In this document: piece after piece, positions 26,703-35,681 of the stretch
How positions within the stretch are numbered: the first letter of the stretch is position 1
Layout of the letters: each line of letters opens with the position of its first letter
Assembly (NCBI RefSeq): GCF_026427775.1
Contig: NZ_CP044532.1
Coordinates: 4,402,001-4,466,000 of the forward strand
Length of the DNA stretch: 64,000 nucleotides
Direction of reading: 5' to 3'
From: Arthrobacter sp. CDRTa11
Lineage (GTDB): Bacteria > Actinomycetota > Actinomycetes > Actinomycetales > Micrococcaceae
Translations under genes and position numbers: made by a program
The notes under the pieces: generated by a model
Seen by the model: only the letters and a program-made list of their open reading frames with translations
Told to the model about the DNA's origin: nothing
Database searches by the model: none

Positions 26703-28310
26703 CTAGGAGTTGGACTTGTAGCGGTCGTAGCCCTGCTGGTAGACCTCGACCATTTTGTCGACGCCGATGTTCTTGAGCTGGGCGATGTAGCCGTCCCATT
26801 CCTGCTCGATGCCGCCGGAGACGATCCACTTGGCCATGTTCTGCTTGACCAGGGACGCGGCGTCCGTTTCGATGGTGCCGATCTGCTGGAGCTCCTCGGT
26901 GGACAGCGCCACGGGCGGGTACCCGTCGTTTGCCGCGAAGGGCTTGTAGTTCTCTTCTACGGTTTTCTGGCGCTGGGCTGCCCTCGGCTCAGGAGCCACG
27001 ACGTTTTTGAAGTTCTCGGCAGTGTTGGCTTTCGGGCCGCCGGGGGCGACCTTTTGGCGCCGTTCGCCCTCGCTGGTCCCTGCCGGCGCGGGGATCTGGG
27101 TCAGGATGCCACTGGCATCCTTTTGCAGGGTCTCACCGATAGGTCCCCAGTTGGCCTGGGCTGACTGGATGGGATCGTAGAGGTTGTCTGCCCAGCGCAT
27201 GGTGGCTGCCGGGTACTTGTTGGCGTTGGTGATAGCGAAGGCGCCGCGGGCGATTTCCTGGTTGTTGGACTGGCTGACCAGGCGCTTACCGTTCACGCCT
27301 TCCAGGGCGGGGACCAGGGAGTAGTTGTTGGCGCGGTCCGCGCCTACCATTTCGGGGACTTCCCACCAGACGAAGGAGCCGAGGTTTTCCGTGGCTGCCT
27401 TGCCCTTGGCCAGGTATGCCTTGTCGTCCTGGGAGAAGGACTCGGGATCGATCAGGCCTTCCTGGTACCACTCGTGCAGGGTCTGGATGGCCTTTTTGTA
27501 GCCGTCCTGCGTGGGAGTGAAGATGACTTTGTCGTCCTGGACGATCCGGTGGTCCATGTTGTCCGGCACTCCGCCGAGGGCGGCGATCAGGTCAACGATG
27601 TCCCCGCACCAGGAGCCGGGCATAAAGCTCAACGGGATAGTCTTGCCGGTGCCGGAGGCATCCTGGGTTTTGAATGCGAGCAGCGCGTCGTGGAACTCGT
27701 CGATGGTCTTGGGCATCGGGATGTTGAGCTTTTTCAGCCAGGAGGTGTTGATGGCAAGCTCGTTGGGGAACTGGACCAGCCCGAGTTCCTCGATGGAGGG
27801 CAGCGAGTAGATATGCCCGTCAGAGGAGGTGATGGCGGCCTTGATATCGGGCCGCTCAGAGAGCAGCTTGGAGAGGTTCGGTGCGTTTTTCTCGATGAGC
27901 CCCTCGAGCGGGATGAGGGTGCCGCTGGCAGAGTAGGTGGCGATCTCGGCGTCGGTCAGGCCCGAATTGAAGAACGCATCGGGCAGGTCACCGCTGGCCA
28001 GGATGAGGTTCTTCTTTTCCTTGAAAACAGTTTCGGGCAGGTTCTCCCAGTTGATGTGGACGTTGGTGGCCTTTTCCCATTCCTTCACCACGGTCATGGT
28101 GTTGTAATCCGGGGCAAGCGCTGACTTCGTGCCGGAGAAGGTCAGCTCCAGTTGCTTAGTTACGATCGGGAAGCCTGTTTCCTGGAAGCCGAAGTCCGCG
28201 GAGGCGTCTTTGATCTCGGTGGTTCCTGAGCCACCGCCGGAGCAGGCGGTAAACATCAATGTTCCGGCCAGGACGGCGCCGAGGGCGGCGAATTTGCGGC
28301 TGAATGCCAT
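26703..28310 (-). CDS. Fructan ABC transporter substrate-binding lipoprotein (LplA/YtcQ type)
   Basis: A 535-residue extracellular binding protein. The ATG at 28310 is favoured because AAGAGG lies 8 bases before it; ATG 28316 is the alternative. The lipobox is FTACSGG. The large size, with NTMTVVKEWEKATNVHINWENLPETVF near the N-terminus and YQQGYDRYKSNS at the end, fits the LplA/YtcQ group that works with LplB/LplC permeases. Levan or inulin oligosaccharides are the likely ligand because GH32 follows and a levansucrase/levanase pair is adjacent. No ATPase gene is present. Confidence 0.9.
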   Translation of the reverse strand: MAFSRKFAALGAVLAGTLMFTACSGGGSGTTEIKDASADFGFQETGFPIVTKQLELTFSGTKSALAPDYNTMTVVKEWEKATNVHINWENLPETVFKEKKNLILASGDLPDAFFNSGLTDAEIATYSASGTLIPLEGLIEKNAPNLSKLLSERPDIKAAITSSDGHIYSLPSIEELGLVQFPNELAINTSWLKKLNIPMPKTIDEFHDALLAFKTQDASGTGKTIPLSFMPGSWCGDIVDLIAALGGVPDNMDHRIVQDDKVIFTPTQDGYKKAIQTLHEWYQEGLIDPESFSQDDKAYLAKGKAATENLGSFVWWEVPEMVGADRANNYSLVPALEGVNGKRLVSQSNNQEIARGAFAITNANKYPAATMRWADNLYDPIQSAQANWGPIGETLQKDASGILTQIPAPAGTSEGERRQKVAPGGPKANTAENFKNVVAPEPRAAQRQKTVEENYKPFAANDGYPPVALSTEELQQIGTIETDAASLVKQNMAKWIVSGGIEQEWDGYIAQLKNIGVDKMVEVYQQGYDRYKSNS

Positions 28311-28383
28311 GGTCATTTCCTCTTCTTGGTGGGGATGGTGAGGTGGGTTACTGCATCTGGGGAGTAGTGATGTGGGCAGTGCG

Positions 28384-29343
28384 TTATTTGACCGCGCCAA
28401 TCATGGCGCCCTTGGTGAAGTGCTTCTGCATGAATGGCAGGGCAATCATGAGTGGCAGGCTCGAGACGACGATCATGGCGTACTTGGTGAGCTCTGCGAT
28501 CCTTTGCGCTGCCGCATAGGATTCGATGTCTCCGCCGGTGGTTCCGGCGGATGAGACGTCTGACTGGATGAGGATGTTCCGCAGGACGAGCTGGAGCGGG
28601 TACTTCGAGTCGTCGTTGAGGAAGATGAGTGCGTCGAAGAACGAGTTCCACTGGGCTACCACGTGGACCATGATCATGAGCATGATCAGTGGTTTGGACA
28701 GGGGAAGCACCATCTGGAAGAAGAACTTGAAGTCGGTGGCCCCGTCCATCTGGGCAGCTTCGCGCAGTTCATTGGGGATGGTGTGTTCGAAGAAGGACCT
28801 GGCGATGATCAGGTTCCAGACGCCCACCGCACCGGGCAGTACCACTGCCCAGACGGTGTCCAGCATGCCCAGGTCCCGGACCACCAGGTACTTGGTGATG
28901 AGGCCGCCGTCGAAGAACATGGTGATCACGAAGAGGAGCATCAGGATCTTCCGGCCGGGCATGTCCTTGCGGGACAGGGCGTAGGCGCCGCACAGGATGG
29001 TGCTGACGCTGACGGCGGTGCCGAGCACTGTGTAGATGACGGTGTTGCCCAGGCCGTTCCAGATCCGGCTGTCCGCGAAGATCCGCTCGTAGCCCTCCGT
29101 GGTTACGCCGGAAGGAAACAGCCAGACTTTTCCTTCGTAGACGGCGTTCGGGTCGCTGATGGAGGCGATGACGATGAAGTACAGCGGATAGACCACGGCG
29201 AGGATTGACAGCAGCAGGACGGTTGTGGCGGCGATGTTGAACGCACGGTCGCCATACCTGTCCCTCAGCGACTGCTTGGGACGGACCATGCTGGCGGTCC
29301 GTTTCGGGTTCTCGAGAGTCGGGGGGTTGGTTATCAGGGACAT
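28384..29343 (-). CDS. ABC transporter permease, LplC/YtcP type
   Basis: A 319-residue membrane subunit. ATG 29343 follows GTGAGG. Hydrophobic segments begin at NIAATTVLLLSILAVVYPLYFIVIAS. The EAA loop reads EAAQMDGATDFKFFFQMVLP, and the C-terminus FMQKHFTKGAMIGAVK is typical of the MalG/LplC class. It pairs with the LplB-type permease ending 7 bases upstream and with the lipoprotein at 26703. Confidence 0.9.
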   Translation of the reverse strand: MSLITNPPTLENPKRTASMVRPKQSLRDRYGDRAFNIAATTVLLLSILAVVYPLYFIVIASISDPNAVYEGKVWLFPSGVTTEGYERIFADSRIWNGLGNTVIYTVLGTAVSVSTILCGAYALSRKDMPGRKILMLLFVITMFFDGGLITKYLVVRDLGMLDTVWAVVLPGAVGVWNLIIARSFFEHTIPNELREAAQMDGATDFKFFFQMVLPLSKPLIMLMIMVHVVAQWNSFFDALIFLNDDSKYPLQLVLRNILIQSDVSSAGTTGGDIESYAAAQRIAELTKYAMIVVSSLPLMIALPFMQKHFTKGAMIGAVK

Positions 29344-29350
29344 GTCGGCC

Positions 29351-30325
29351 TCACCACAGGGTTGCTTGGTTGGCCCGGCGCGCAATCGTGTTGAACACGA
29401 GCAGCAGCGTCAGGTTAAGGAGGGAGTTGAACAGGCCAATGGCGGCCGAGTAGCTGAACTGCGCCTGCTGCAGGCCCGCGTGGTACACGTAGGTCTGGAT
29501 GATCTCCGAGGTCGAGAGGTTCAGCGGCGTCTGCATCAGCAGCGCCTTTTCGAATCCGACGTTGAGCAGGTTTCCGATCGCCAGGATGAACAGAATGGTC
29601 ACCACCGGCATGATGCCCGGCAGGTCGATGTGCCGGATGCGCTGCAGCTTCGAGGCGCCGTCGACCTTGGCCGCGTCATGCAGTGCCGGGTCGATGGCCG
29701 CCAATGCCGCAAGGTAGACGATCATCGAAAAGCCGGCGTTCTGCCAGACATCCGAGATGACGTATATGGGGCGGAACCACTCTGCTGAGCCCATGAAGAA
29801 GATCGGTTCACCCCCGCCGAGTTGGATCGCGTTGTTCACGAGGCCAGACCTGGGCGAGAGAACCACGAACATGATGCCCACCACCACCACGGTGGAGATG
29901 AACGCGGGCGAATACAGCACTGTCTGGGTGAACTTCTTGAACCTCTCGCTCTGGAGCTGGTTGACCAGCAGGGCGAGGATGATCGGGATCGGGAAGGCCA
30001 CCAGCAGGCCAAGGACGGCGATCCACAACGTGTTACCGACCACCTGGCCGAACTGGTAAGAGTTCATGAACCTGATGAAGTGCGTCAGGCCCACCCAGGG
30101 GCTGTCGGTGAACCCGTCCACCGGGTTGTAGTTCTTGAACGCGATCTGGACGCCGTACATCGGCCAGTACTTGAAGACCAGGATATAGACGATCGCTGGA
30201 GCTAGTAATACGTATAACTGCCAGGCGCGGGAAATCCTCTTGAGGCGGAGCGCAAGAGAACTTTTTCGCTGCGGCAACGGAGCCGCAGCGGGACGCCCGC
30301 GTCGGGCCGGGATGGTGCGGCTCAT
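29351..30325 (-). CDS. ABC transporter permease, LplB type
   Basis: A 324-residue membrane subunit. A basic N-terminus precedes the first membrane segment YVLLAPAIVYILVFKYWPMYGVQIAFKNYNP, the mark of the LplB group. The EAA loop is DAAKVDGASKLQRIRHIDLPG. It starts 4 bases inside the lacI stop (ATGA overlap), so regulator and transporter are translationally coupled. An operator-like sequence GTAATACGTATAAC lies inside the coding region at 30205-30218. Confidence 0.9.
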   Translation of the reverse strand: MSRTIPARRGRPAAAPLPQRKSSLALRLKRISRAWQLYVLLAPAIVYILVFKYWPMYGVQIAFKNYNPVDGFTDSPWVGLTHFIRFMNSYQFGQVVGNTLWIAVLGLLVAFPIPIILALLVNQLQSERFKKFTQTVLYSPAFISTVVVVGIMFVVLSPRSGLVNNAIQLGGGEPIFFMGSAEWFRPIYVISDVWQNAGFSMIVYLAALAAIDPALHDAAKVDGASKLQRIRHIDLPGIMPVVTILFILAIGNLLNVGFEKALLMQTPLNLSTSEIIQTYVYHAGLQQAQFSYSAAIGLFNSLLNLTLLLVFNTIARRANQATLW

Positions 30326-31365
30326 GGCATCTCCTTAGGATGAGTCACTGAATTCCGTTCAATCAGAGGGCAGTCCATCAGCTCGACCCGGCCATCGGGT
30401 TCCGCATCCTGGAGTATCAGTTCAACCGCGCGACGGCCCATGGCGACGAACGGCAATTCAAAGGTAGTCAGCCCCGGGCGGAGGAAAGGCGCCAGGGTGG
30501 CCTGGTTGTCGAACCCCACAATCGAAACGTCCCCGGGGATGGAAAGACGCAGGTCCGACACAGCCTGGTAGGCACCCCAGGCCCCACGGTCATTTGCGCA
30601 GAAGATCGCTGTGGGCGGGTTTCTGGAAGTAAGCAACTCCATCGCGTACTTGTAGCCATGCTCCTCGCCGCCCTGACCGAAGCGGACCAGGTCCGGATCA
30701 ACGTCCAGCCCGGCGTCCTGAAGGGCTGCACAGTAGCCCTCGTAGCGTCCGACGGCGGCCGGAAGGCCGCTCTCGAGGGTTTCGATGTCGATCATTCCCA
30801 CGTGGGTGTGGCCCGCCTTAAGCAGCCGGCTGGTCGCCGCATATCCGCCCTTTACTTCGTCCGGGGCGACACTCGGGACCCGTCCAGCACGGTCCTGGGA
30901 GTTCAGCACCACGGACCTGACATCCCCCAGCACCTCCGGCACATCCAGACGCCGGTGATACATGGCGGCGTAGACAACTCCTGCAACCTTGTAGGAGAGC
31001 ATTGTGTCCAAAGATGCGGCCTCAAGCTCCTTGTCACCCCCGGTATTCACCGAAAGCAGGAGGAGCCCGTCCTCCCACGCCCGCTGCTGCGCCCCCTCGA
31101 TGATGGCGCCGGCAAAAGGAGTAGTAGCCACGGAATCACCGATGAACCCAATCATTCCGGCAACGCCCTCGCGGAGAACCTTGGCATGGGCGTTGGTGCG
31201 GTAGCCGAGCCGGTCCACGGCATCCCGTACGCGCTTGCGGGTATCCTCGGAAAAGCGTGACCCGGCAGCCGAGTTCAGCACCAGGGACACTGTTGCCTGG
31301 GAGACTCCCGCAGCGGCGGCGACGTCATGCATCGTCGGTCCTGATTTCGGCCGTGATCCAGCCAT
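30322..31365 (-). CDS. LacI-family regulator of the fructan operon
   Basis: A 347-residue repressor. The HTH is TMHDVAAAAGVSQATVSLVL, then the hinge RVRDAVDRLGYRTNAHAKVL, then the ligand domain with FCANDRGAWGAYQA and VSIVGFDNQATLAPF. It is the first gene of the minus-strand operon and overlaps the next gene by 4 bases. A GTTATNCGNATAAC palindrome at 31410-31423 lies 45 bases upstream, consistent with autoregulation. The likely effector is fructose or a fructo-oligosaccharide, by context. Confidence 0.9.
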   Translation of the reverse strand: MAGSRPKSGPTMHDVAAAAGVSQATVSLVLNSAAGSRFSEDTRKRVRDAVDRLGYRTNAHAKVLREGVAGMIGFIGDSVATTPFAGAIIEGAQQRAWEDGLLLLSVNTGGDKELEAASLDTMLSYKVAGVVYAAMYHRRLDVPEVLGDVRSVVLNSQDRAGRVPSVAPDEVKGGYAATSRLLKAGHTHVGMIDIETLESGLPAAVGRYEGYCAALQDAGLDVDPDLVRFGQGGEEHGYKYAMELLTSRNPPTAIFCANDRGAWGAYQAVSDLRLSIPGDVSIVGFDNQATLAPFLRPGLTTFELPFVAMGRRAVELILQDAEPDGRVELMDCPLIERNSVTHPKEMP

Positions 31366-31409
31366 GGGGCACCTCCTTGGGCCTGTCAGCAGTTCGTTTT
31401 ATGCATCGG

Positions 31410-31423
31410 GTTATTCGTATAAC
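31410..31423. promoter_or_regulatory. LacI operator of the fructan operon
   Basis: GTTATTCGTATAAC is a palindrome with arms GTTAT/ATAAC around central CG, just upstream of the lacI gene it probably controls. Confidence 0.65.
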
Positions 31424-31685
31424 TAGCCCAAACTGTATCCTGCATCACAGGAGGCGTCAAGGGGTCATTTTGTCTCAGCCGCATTCGCATGACGGCATCC
31501 GCAGATGGGGGCGCCAGTTGGGGTCCGTAACCCCTTTCGTAAAGCTGTTCCCCAGCCCTTAAGCGCCGCCAGTGTAGGCCACTCGCAACGGGGGCTAACG
31601 GAAAGCCAAGTGACAACCCTGGAGCAGTTTTCGACACATTTGACTCTCTGCCTGGCTTTATGGCACGCGCGAAAAGGAAGTAGGT

Positions 31686-31697
31686 GTAAGCGCTTAC
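31686..31697. promoter_or_regulatory. Operator-like palindrome before levansucrase
   Basis: GTAAGCGCTTAC is a perfect 12-bp palindrome with LacI/cre-type centre CG, 249 bases before the levansucrase start. It differs from the operator at 31410, so a second regulator may act on the synthetic side. Confidence 0.55.
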
Positions 31698-31945
31698 GCT
31701 TCTTCTCCGGAAGGCATTAAAAGCATATGTAAAGAGGTTTGGAGGGCCCTGAAAAGCATGCCTAGGGTGTTCAAAGGCGCAGCACAGGAAACCCCAAGCG
31801 GCCTATGTCAAGGGCTTATCGTCCCTTCTCACCCAAAACGAAGGCGTCCCTTGCGATAGCTGTTAGTTCAAGGGGAGCCGGAGTTTTGGAACGGGCATCC
31901 GCCCATCTTCCACGAATAGTTTCGAACTCCTCGAGAAGAGCAAAT

Positions 31946-33541
31946 ATGTTTATGCACCCCAAGCAACCCCGAATGCTGCGGAAGCGCTCTGCTGCCGCAA
32001 CACTCGTGGCGGCCGTCGCCGTTACGACATTCTTGGCCGTCCCCTCGGCCCAGGCAAACGAGCCATCGGACCCGCCGGAAAGCCAGCAAATGCCGGCCCC
32101 GACCCCCGGGTTCCCGCTCCCCACGGAACACACGCAGCAGGCCCATGATCCGGCGTCGGACTTCACGTCCAAGTGGACCCGCGCGGATGCCAAGCAGATC
32201 ATGGCCCAGAGCGACTCCACAGTGGCGCCCGGCGAAAACTCCATGAGTCCGGCCGTCACCATGCCGGAGATCCCCGAGGATTTCCCCACCATGAATGAGG
32301 ACGTCTGGGTCTGGGACACCTGGTCGCTCACCGATGAGAACGCGAACCAGATCAGCTACAAAGGCTATGACGTGATCTTCTCGCTGGTGGCGGACCGGCA
32401 TGCCGGCTACGGCTTTGACCAGCGGCACTGGAACGCCCGGATCGGCTACTTCTTCCGCAAAACCAACGCTGATCCTGCCAAGGACAAGTGGAACTACGGC
32501 GGCCATCTGTTTGTTGATGGTTCCTCCATCGGCAACACCGAATGGTCAGGGTCCACCCGCCTGATGCAGGGCAACCACGTCAACGTCTTCTACACCGCCA
32601 CCACGTTCTCGGATGTGGCCGCGCGCAACTCAGGCGGAGGGGGTGCCCCGCCGGACGCCGCCATTGCGAAGGCCCTGGGCAACATCCACGCCGATGAGAA
32701 CGGCGTAACCTTCGACGGCTTCGAGCACACCAAGCTGTTGGAACCGGACGGCAAGATGTACCAAAACAAGGAGCAGAACCCCGGCTTCGCCTTCCGTGAC
32801 CCCTACACGTTCGAGGACCCGGCCCATCCCGGGAAGACCTACATGGTCTTCGAGGGCAACACTGGTGGTACCCGCGGAGACTACGAGTGCAAGGAAGAGG
32901 ACCTGGGTTACAAGCCGGGCGATCCCAACGCTGAAAGCGTCAACGAGGTCAACAGCTCGGGAGCCAACCTCCAGACGGCAAATGTTGGACTCGCTGTGGC
33001 GGACAACAAGGACCTGACCAAGTGGTCCTTCCTGCCGCCGCTCCTGTCGGCAAACTGCGTCAATGACCAGACCGAGCGCCCGCAGATCTTCATCCAGAAC
33101 GAAAATGGCAAGAACAAGTACTACCTGTTCACCATCAGCCACCAGTTCACCTACGCTGCCGGAATGCGTGGCCCCGACGGCGTCTACGGCTTTGTGGGCG
33201 ACGGTATCCGCTCCGACTACCAGCCGTTGAACAACAGCGGCCTGGCTCTGGGCTCGCCGACGGACCTGAACCTGCCGTCCGAATCCCCCGAAGCGCCCAC
33301 CCCCCAGCAGAACGGCCGCCAGTTCCAGGCCTACTCGCACTATGTGCAGCCAGGCGGGCTGGTGCAGTCCTTCATCGACAACGTGAACGGCGTCCGCGGT
33401 GGATCGCTGTCTCCCACAGTGAAGATCAATTTCCGCAACGGGATTTCGGAAGTTGACCGCTCCTTCGGCCAGAATGGTTTGGGGCCATATGGTTACCTGC
33501 CTACCAATCTCAGGGTAGGCGGAGAAGGCCACTACAAGTGA
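31946..33541 (+). CDS. Secreted GH68 levansucrase
   Basis: A 531-residue enzyme that splits sucrose and transfers fructose to build levan outside the cell. Start ATG 31946 follows GAGAAGAG; ATG 31952 is also possible. The signal peptide ends near PSAQANEP. Asp124 in VWDTWSL is the nucleophile, Asp285 in FRDPYTFEDP the transition-state stabiliser and Glu377 in DQTERPQIF the acid/base. All GH68 residues are present and the length is normal. A levanase gene follows in the same direction after a hairpin at 33592-33623. Confidence 0.93.
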   Translation: MFMHPKQPRMLRKRSAAATLVAAVAVTTFLAVPSAQANEPSDPPESQQMPAPTPGFPLPTEHTQQAHDPASDFTSKWTRADAKQIMAQSDSTVAPGENSMSPAVTMPEIPEDFPTMNEDVWVWDTWSLTDENANQISYKGYDVIFSLVADRHAGYGFDQRHWNARIGYFFRKTNADPAKDKWNYGGHLFVDGSSIGNTEWSGSTRLMQGNHVNVFYTATTFSDVAARNSGGGGAPPDAAIAKALGNIHADENGVTFDGFEHTKLLEPDGKMYQNKEQNPGFAFRDPYTFEDPAHPGKTYMVFEGNTGGTRGDYECKEEDLGYKPGDPNAESVNEVNSSGANLQTANVGLAVADNKDLTKWSFLPPLLSANCVNDQTERPQIFIQNENGKNKYYLFTISHQFTYAAGMRGPDGVYGFVGDGIRSDYQPLNNSGLALGSPTDLNLPSESPEAPTPQQNGRQFQAYSHYVQPGGLVQSFIDNVNGVRGGSLSPTVKINFRNGISEVDRSFGQNGLGPYGYLPTNLRVGGEGHYK

Positions 33542-33591
33542 TTTAACCCAGCCGTGCTGCTGCTTGACGCAGCGGCCTGCTGGAAATTTGC

Positions 33592-33623
33592 GAACGGGGG
33601 CGTCGGAAACGGCGTCCCCGTTC
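33592..33623 (+). terminator. Terminator hairpin with GAAA loop
   Basis: 14-bp stem (two G-U pairs) between GAACGGGGGCGTCG and CGGCGTCCCCGTTC with a GAAA tetraloop, followed by CCCTTT. It probably ends most levansucrase transcripts before the levanase gene. Confidence 0.75.
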
Positions 33624-33656
33624 CCTTTGCCAGTGTCCGGTCCTACCTGAATCGCC

Positions 33657-35630
33657 ATGATGTCCGAAAAGATGAATCTTTCTTCGCTCTTTAGCAAGCG
33701 GAGCACCTGGATTGCAGCCGCAGCGGCCGGCACCGCCCTGCTGCTTGCCTTAACCGTGCTTATTTCCAACGTTCACACGCCGGACCAGGCCCAGAGCCGG
33801 GGAGAAAAGGCCCTCGACGCTGTTGCCGCCGCCCAGGCTGACTTCAAAACGTCCCGCGGCACGTACGGCACGTACTGGCAGTCGGGTGGGGACCGCAGCC
33901 TCGGGGAGGTGCGTCCCATCCAGGCCTCCGGCGTGGATGATCTGCTCAGCATCAGCTGCGCTGACGGATGGGTGGCTGCTGCCCGGACGGGAAACGAGAT
34001 CTTTCTTCGAAGCAGCGTTGACAGTGCAACCGCCCGGGCAGGAGCCGCGGAAATCCGCAGACCGGAATGCATCACCCCTGAAGCTGTTGATGCCATGCTC
34101 GGTGACCTCGGCAGAATCGACCGCTCGCCGGCGCCCGGAACGTCGCCGGAACGGCCCGCCGGAGACTCCCTGTACCGCCCGAGCTACCACATCACTCCTG
34201 AGCGGGACTGGATGAATGATCCCCAGCGCCCCTTTTTCCTCAACGGGCTGTGGCACTACTACTACCTCTACAACGCTGACTATCCGGAGGGTAACGGAAC
34301 CGAGTGGTACCACCTCACCAGCACGGACCTGGTGACGTGGAAGGACGAGGACGTTGCCATCCAAAAGTACAAAAACGGGCTGGGTGACATCGAAACCGGT
34401 AGTGCCGTGGTGGACCACAACAACACTGCCGGCTTCGGCAAGGACGCAGTCATCTCCGTCCTGACCCAGCAGGACCAGGGGGTCCAACGGCAGTCACTGT
34501 TCTATTCAACCGACGGCGGATTCACCTTTTCCTCCTACGACGGAAACCCGGTGATGGAAAACCCCGGAGCCGAGCACTGGCGCGACCCCAAGATTGTCCG
34601 GGATGAGGCGAACGGACAATGGCTGATGATCCTGGCCGAAGGCCACAAGCTGGGCATGTACACCTCGAAGGATCTCAAGAGCTGGCAGTACGCCTCTGGC
34701 TTCGAGCGGTCCGGCCTGGGCATCCTTGAATGCCCTGATCTGTTCCAGATGGACGTCGACGGCGACCCCGCCAAGCGGACCTGGGTCCTGGCGGCGAGCG
34801 CCAACGGAAGCGAAGAAGGCAGGACCACCGGCGTTGCCTACTGGACCGGTGACTGGGACGGGACAACGTTCACTCCCGCCGAGGAGAAGCATCAGTGGAT
34901 GGACGCGGGTTCTGACTTTTATGCCGCCGTTTCCTGGAACGACCCCAGGCTCACGGAAGGCCAGCAGATGCAGTCCCGGCAGGTCCTGGGCTGGATCAAC
35001 AACTGGGACTACGCCCGCAAACTCCCCACCGCGGACTGGCACGGCGGAATGGACTCCATCGTCCGGGACATCCGGCTCAAGACCGTCGACGGCAGGCCAA
35101 CCCTCACCTCAGCTCCGTCCAGGAGCCTGGCCCGGCTCGAGGGAGAACCGTCGTCGTCCGGTCCGCAGACCATCACACGCGAGGGAACTGACGGTCTCCC
35201 TTCCCTGGAGGGCGGTGCCTACCGGCTGGACATGACGGTTGAACAGCCGGATTCGGGTCGTGGCGGTCAGGACGTACCGGAGGCGCTGCTGCAGTTTGCC
35301 AGTGACGACTCGATCTTTGCCACGGTTGGCTACAACTTCAAGGACGGTGCCGCCTTCGTGTCGCGGGAGCAGCCGCCGGCCGCTGATGCACACCTTGGCC
35401 CCCTGTTTACCGACAGGCGCACAGCCTCGGTTCCGGCACGGAACGGCACGGTGGACCTGACCGTTTTCGTTGACCATTCCTCCATTGAAGTGTTCGTCAA
35501 CGGCGGGGAGCAGACGCTCACCTCGCTGGTATTCCCCAAGTCGAACGAACGCGCCCTCAAGCTGGTGTCCGGCGGCGGAAACCTCACCCTCAGGAACTTG
35601 ACGTATACGCCGCTGTCGTCGACCCGATAA
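33657..35630 (+). CDS. Membrane-anchored GH32 levanase
   Basis: A 657-residue fructan hydrolase. Residues about 16-38 form one membrane helix (WIAAAAAGTALLLALTVLIS) without a cleavage site or lipobox, so the enzyme is probably tethered outside. Residues about 48-140 resemble a type IV pilin or pseudopilin head (KALDAVAAAQADFKTSRGTYG) with a possible disulfide pair Cys101/Cys138. The catalytic part has Asp188 in WMNDPQ (nucleophile), Asp310 in WRDPK and Glu358 in ECPDLF (acid/base). Position 192 onwards reads QRPFF instead of the common NGL, as in levan- or sucrose-specific forms. The start is uncertain; ATG 33672 is an alternative. Confidence 0.85.
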   Translation: MMSEKMNLSSLFSKRSTWIAAAAAGTALLLALTVLISNVHTPDQAQSRGEKALDAVAAAQADFKTSRGTYGTYWQSGGDRSLGEVRPIQASGVDDLLSISCADGWVAAARTGNEIFLRSSVDSATARAGAAEIRRPECITPEAVDAMLGDLGRIDRSPAPGTSPERPAGDSLYRPSYHITPERDWMNDPQRPFFLNGLWHYYYLYNADYPEGNGTEWYHLTSTDLVTWKDEDVAIQKYKNGLGDIETGSAVVDHNNTAGFGKDAVISVLTQQDQGVQRQSLFYSTDGGFTFSSYDGNPVMENPGAEHWRDPKIVRDEANGQWLMILAEGHKLGMYTSKDLKSWQYASGFERSGLGILECPDLFQMDVDGDPAKRTWVLAASANGSEEGRTTGVAYWTGDWDGTTFTPAEEKHQWMDAGSDFYAAVSWNDPRLTEGQQMQSRQVLGWINNWDYARKLPTADWHGGMDSIVRDIRLKTVDGRPTLTSAPSRSLARLEGEPSSSGPQTITREGTDGLPSLEGGAYRLDMTVEQPDSGRGGQDVPEALLQFASDDSIFATVGYNFKDGAAFVSREQPPAADAHLGPLFTDRRTASVPARNGTVDLTVFVDHSSIEVFVNGGEQTLTSLVFPKSNERALKLVSGGGNLTLRNLTYTPLSSTR

Positions 35631-35639
35631 ACCCGTCCT

Positions 35640-35659
35640 TTGTCCGGCATCCCGGACAA
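35640..35659. promoter_or_regulatory. IclR-type operator 1
   Basis: TTGTCCGGCATCCCGGACAA: arms TTGTCCGG/CCGGACAA, just upstream of the iclR start. It shares the pattern TCCGGNNNNNCGGA with the site at 38176 before the permease gene. Confidence 0.65.
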
Positions 35660-35681
35660 GATGGGCGCGTATCGTTGGATC

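Larger units (their letters stand above)
31366..31945. other. Divergent control region between fructan operon and levansucrase
   Basis: This 580-base stretch holds the two operator palindromes listed separately and presumably both promoters. Small frames here lack ribosome sites and coding bias. A TTGACT at about 31640 could be a -35 box but no matching -10 is clear. Confidence 0.5.

Noticed and set aside
31386-31637. Minus-strand frame of 83 codons in the divergent fructan control region
   Set aside because: It covers the lacI operator, has no ribosome site and no coding bias.
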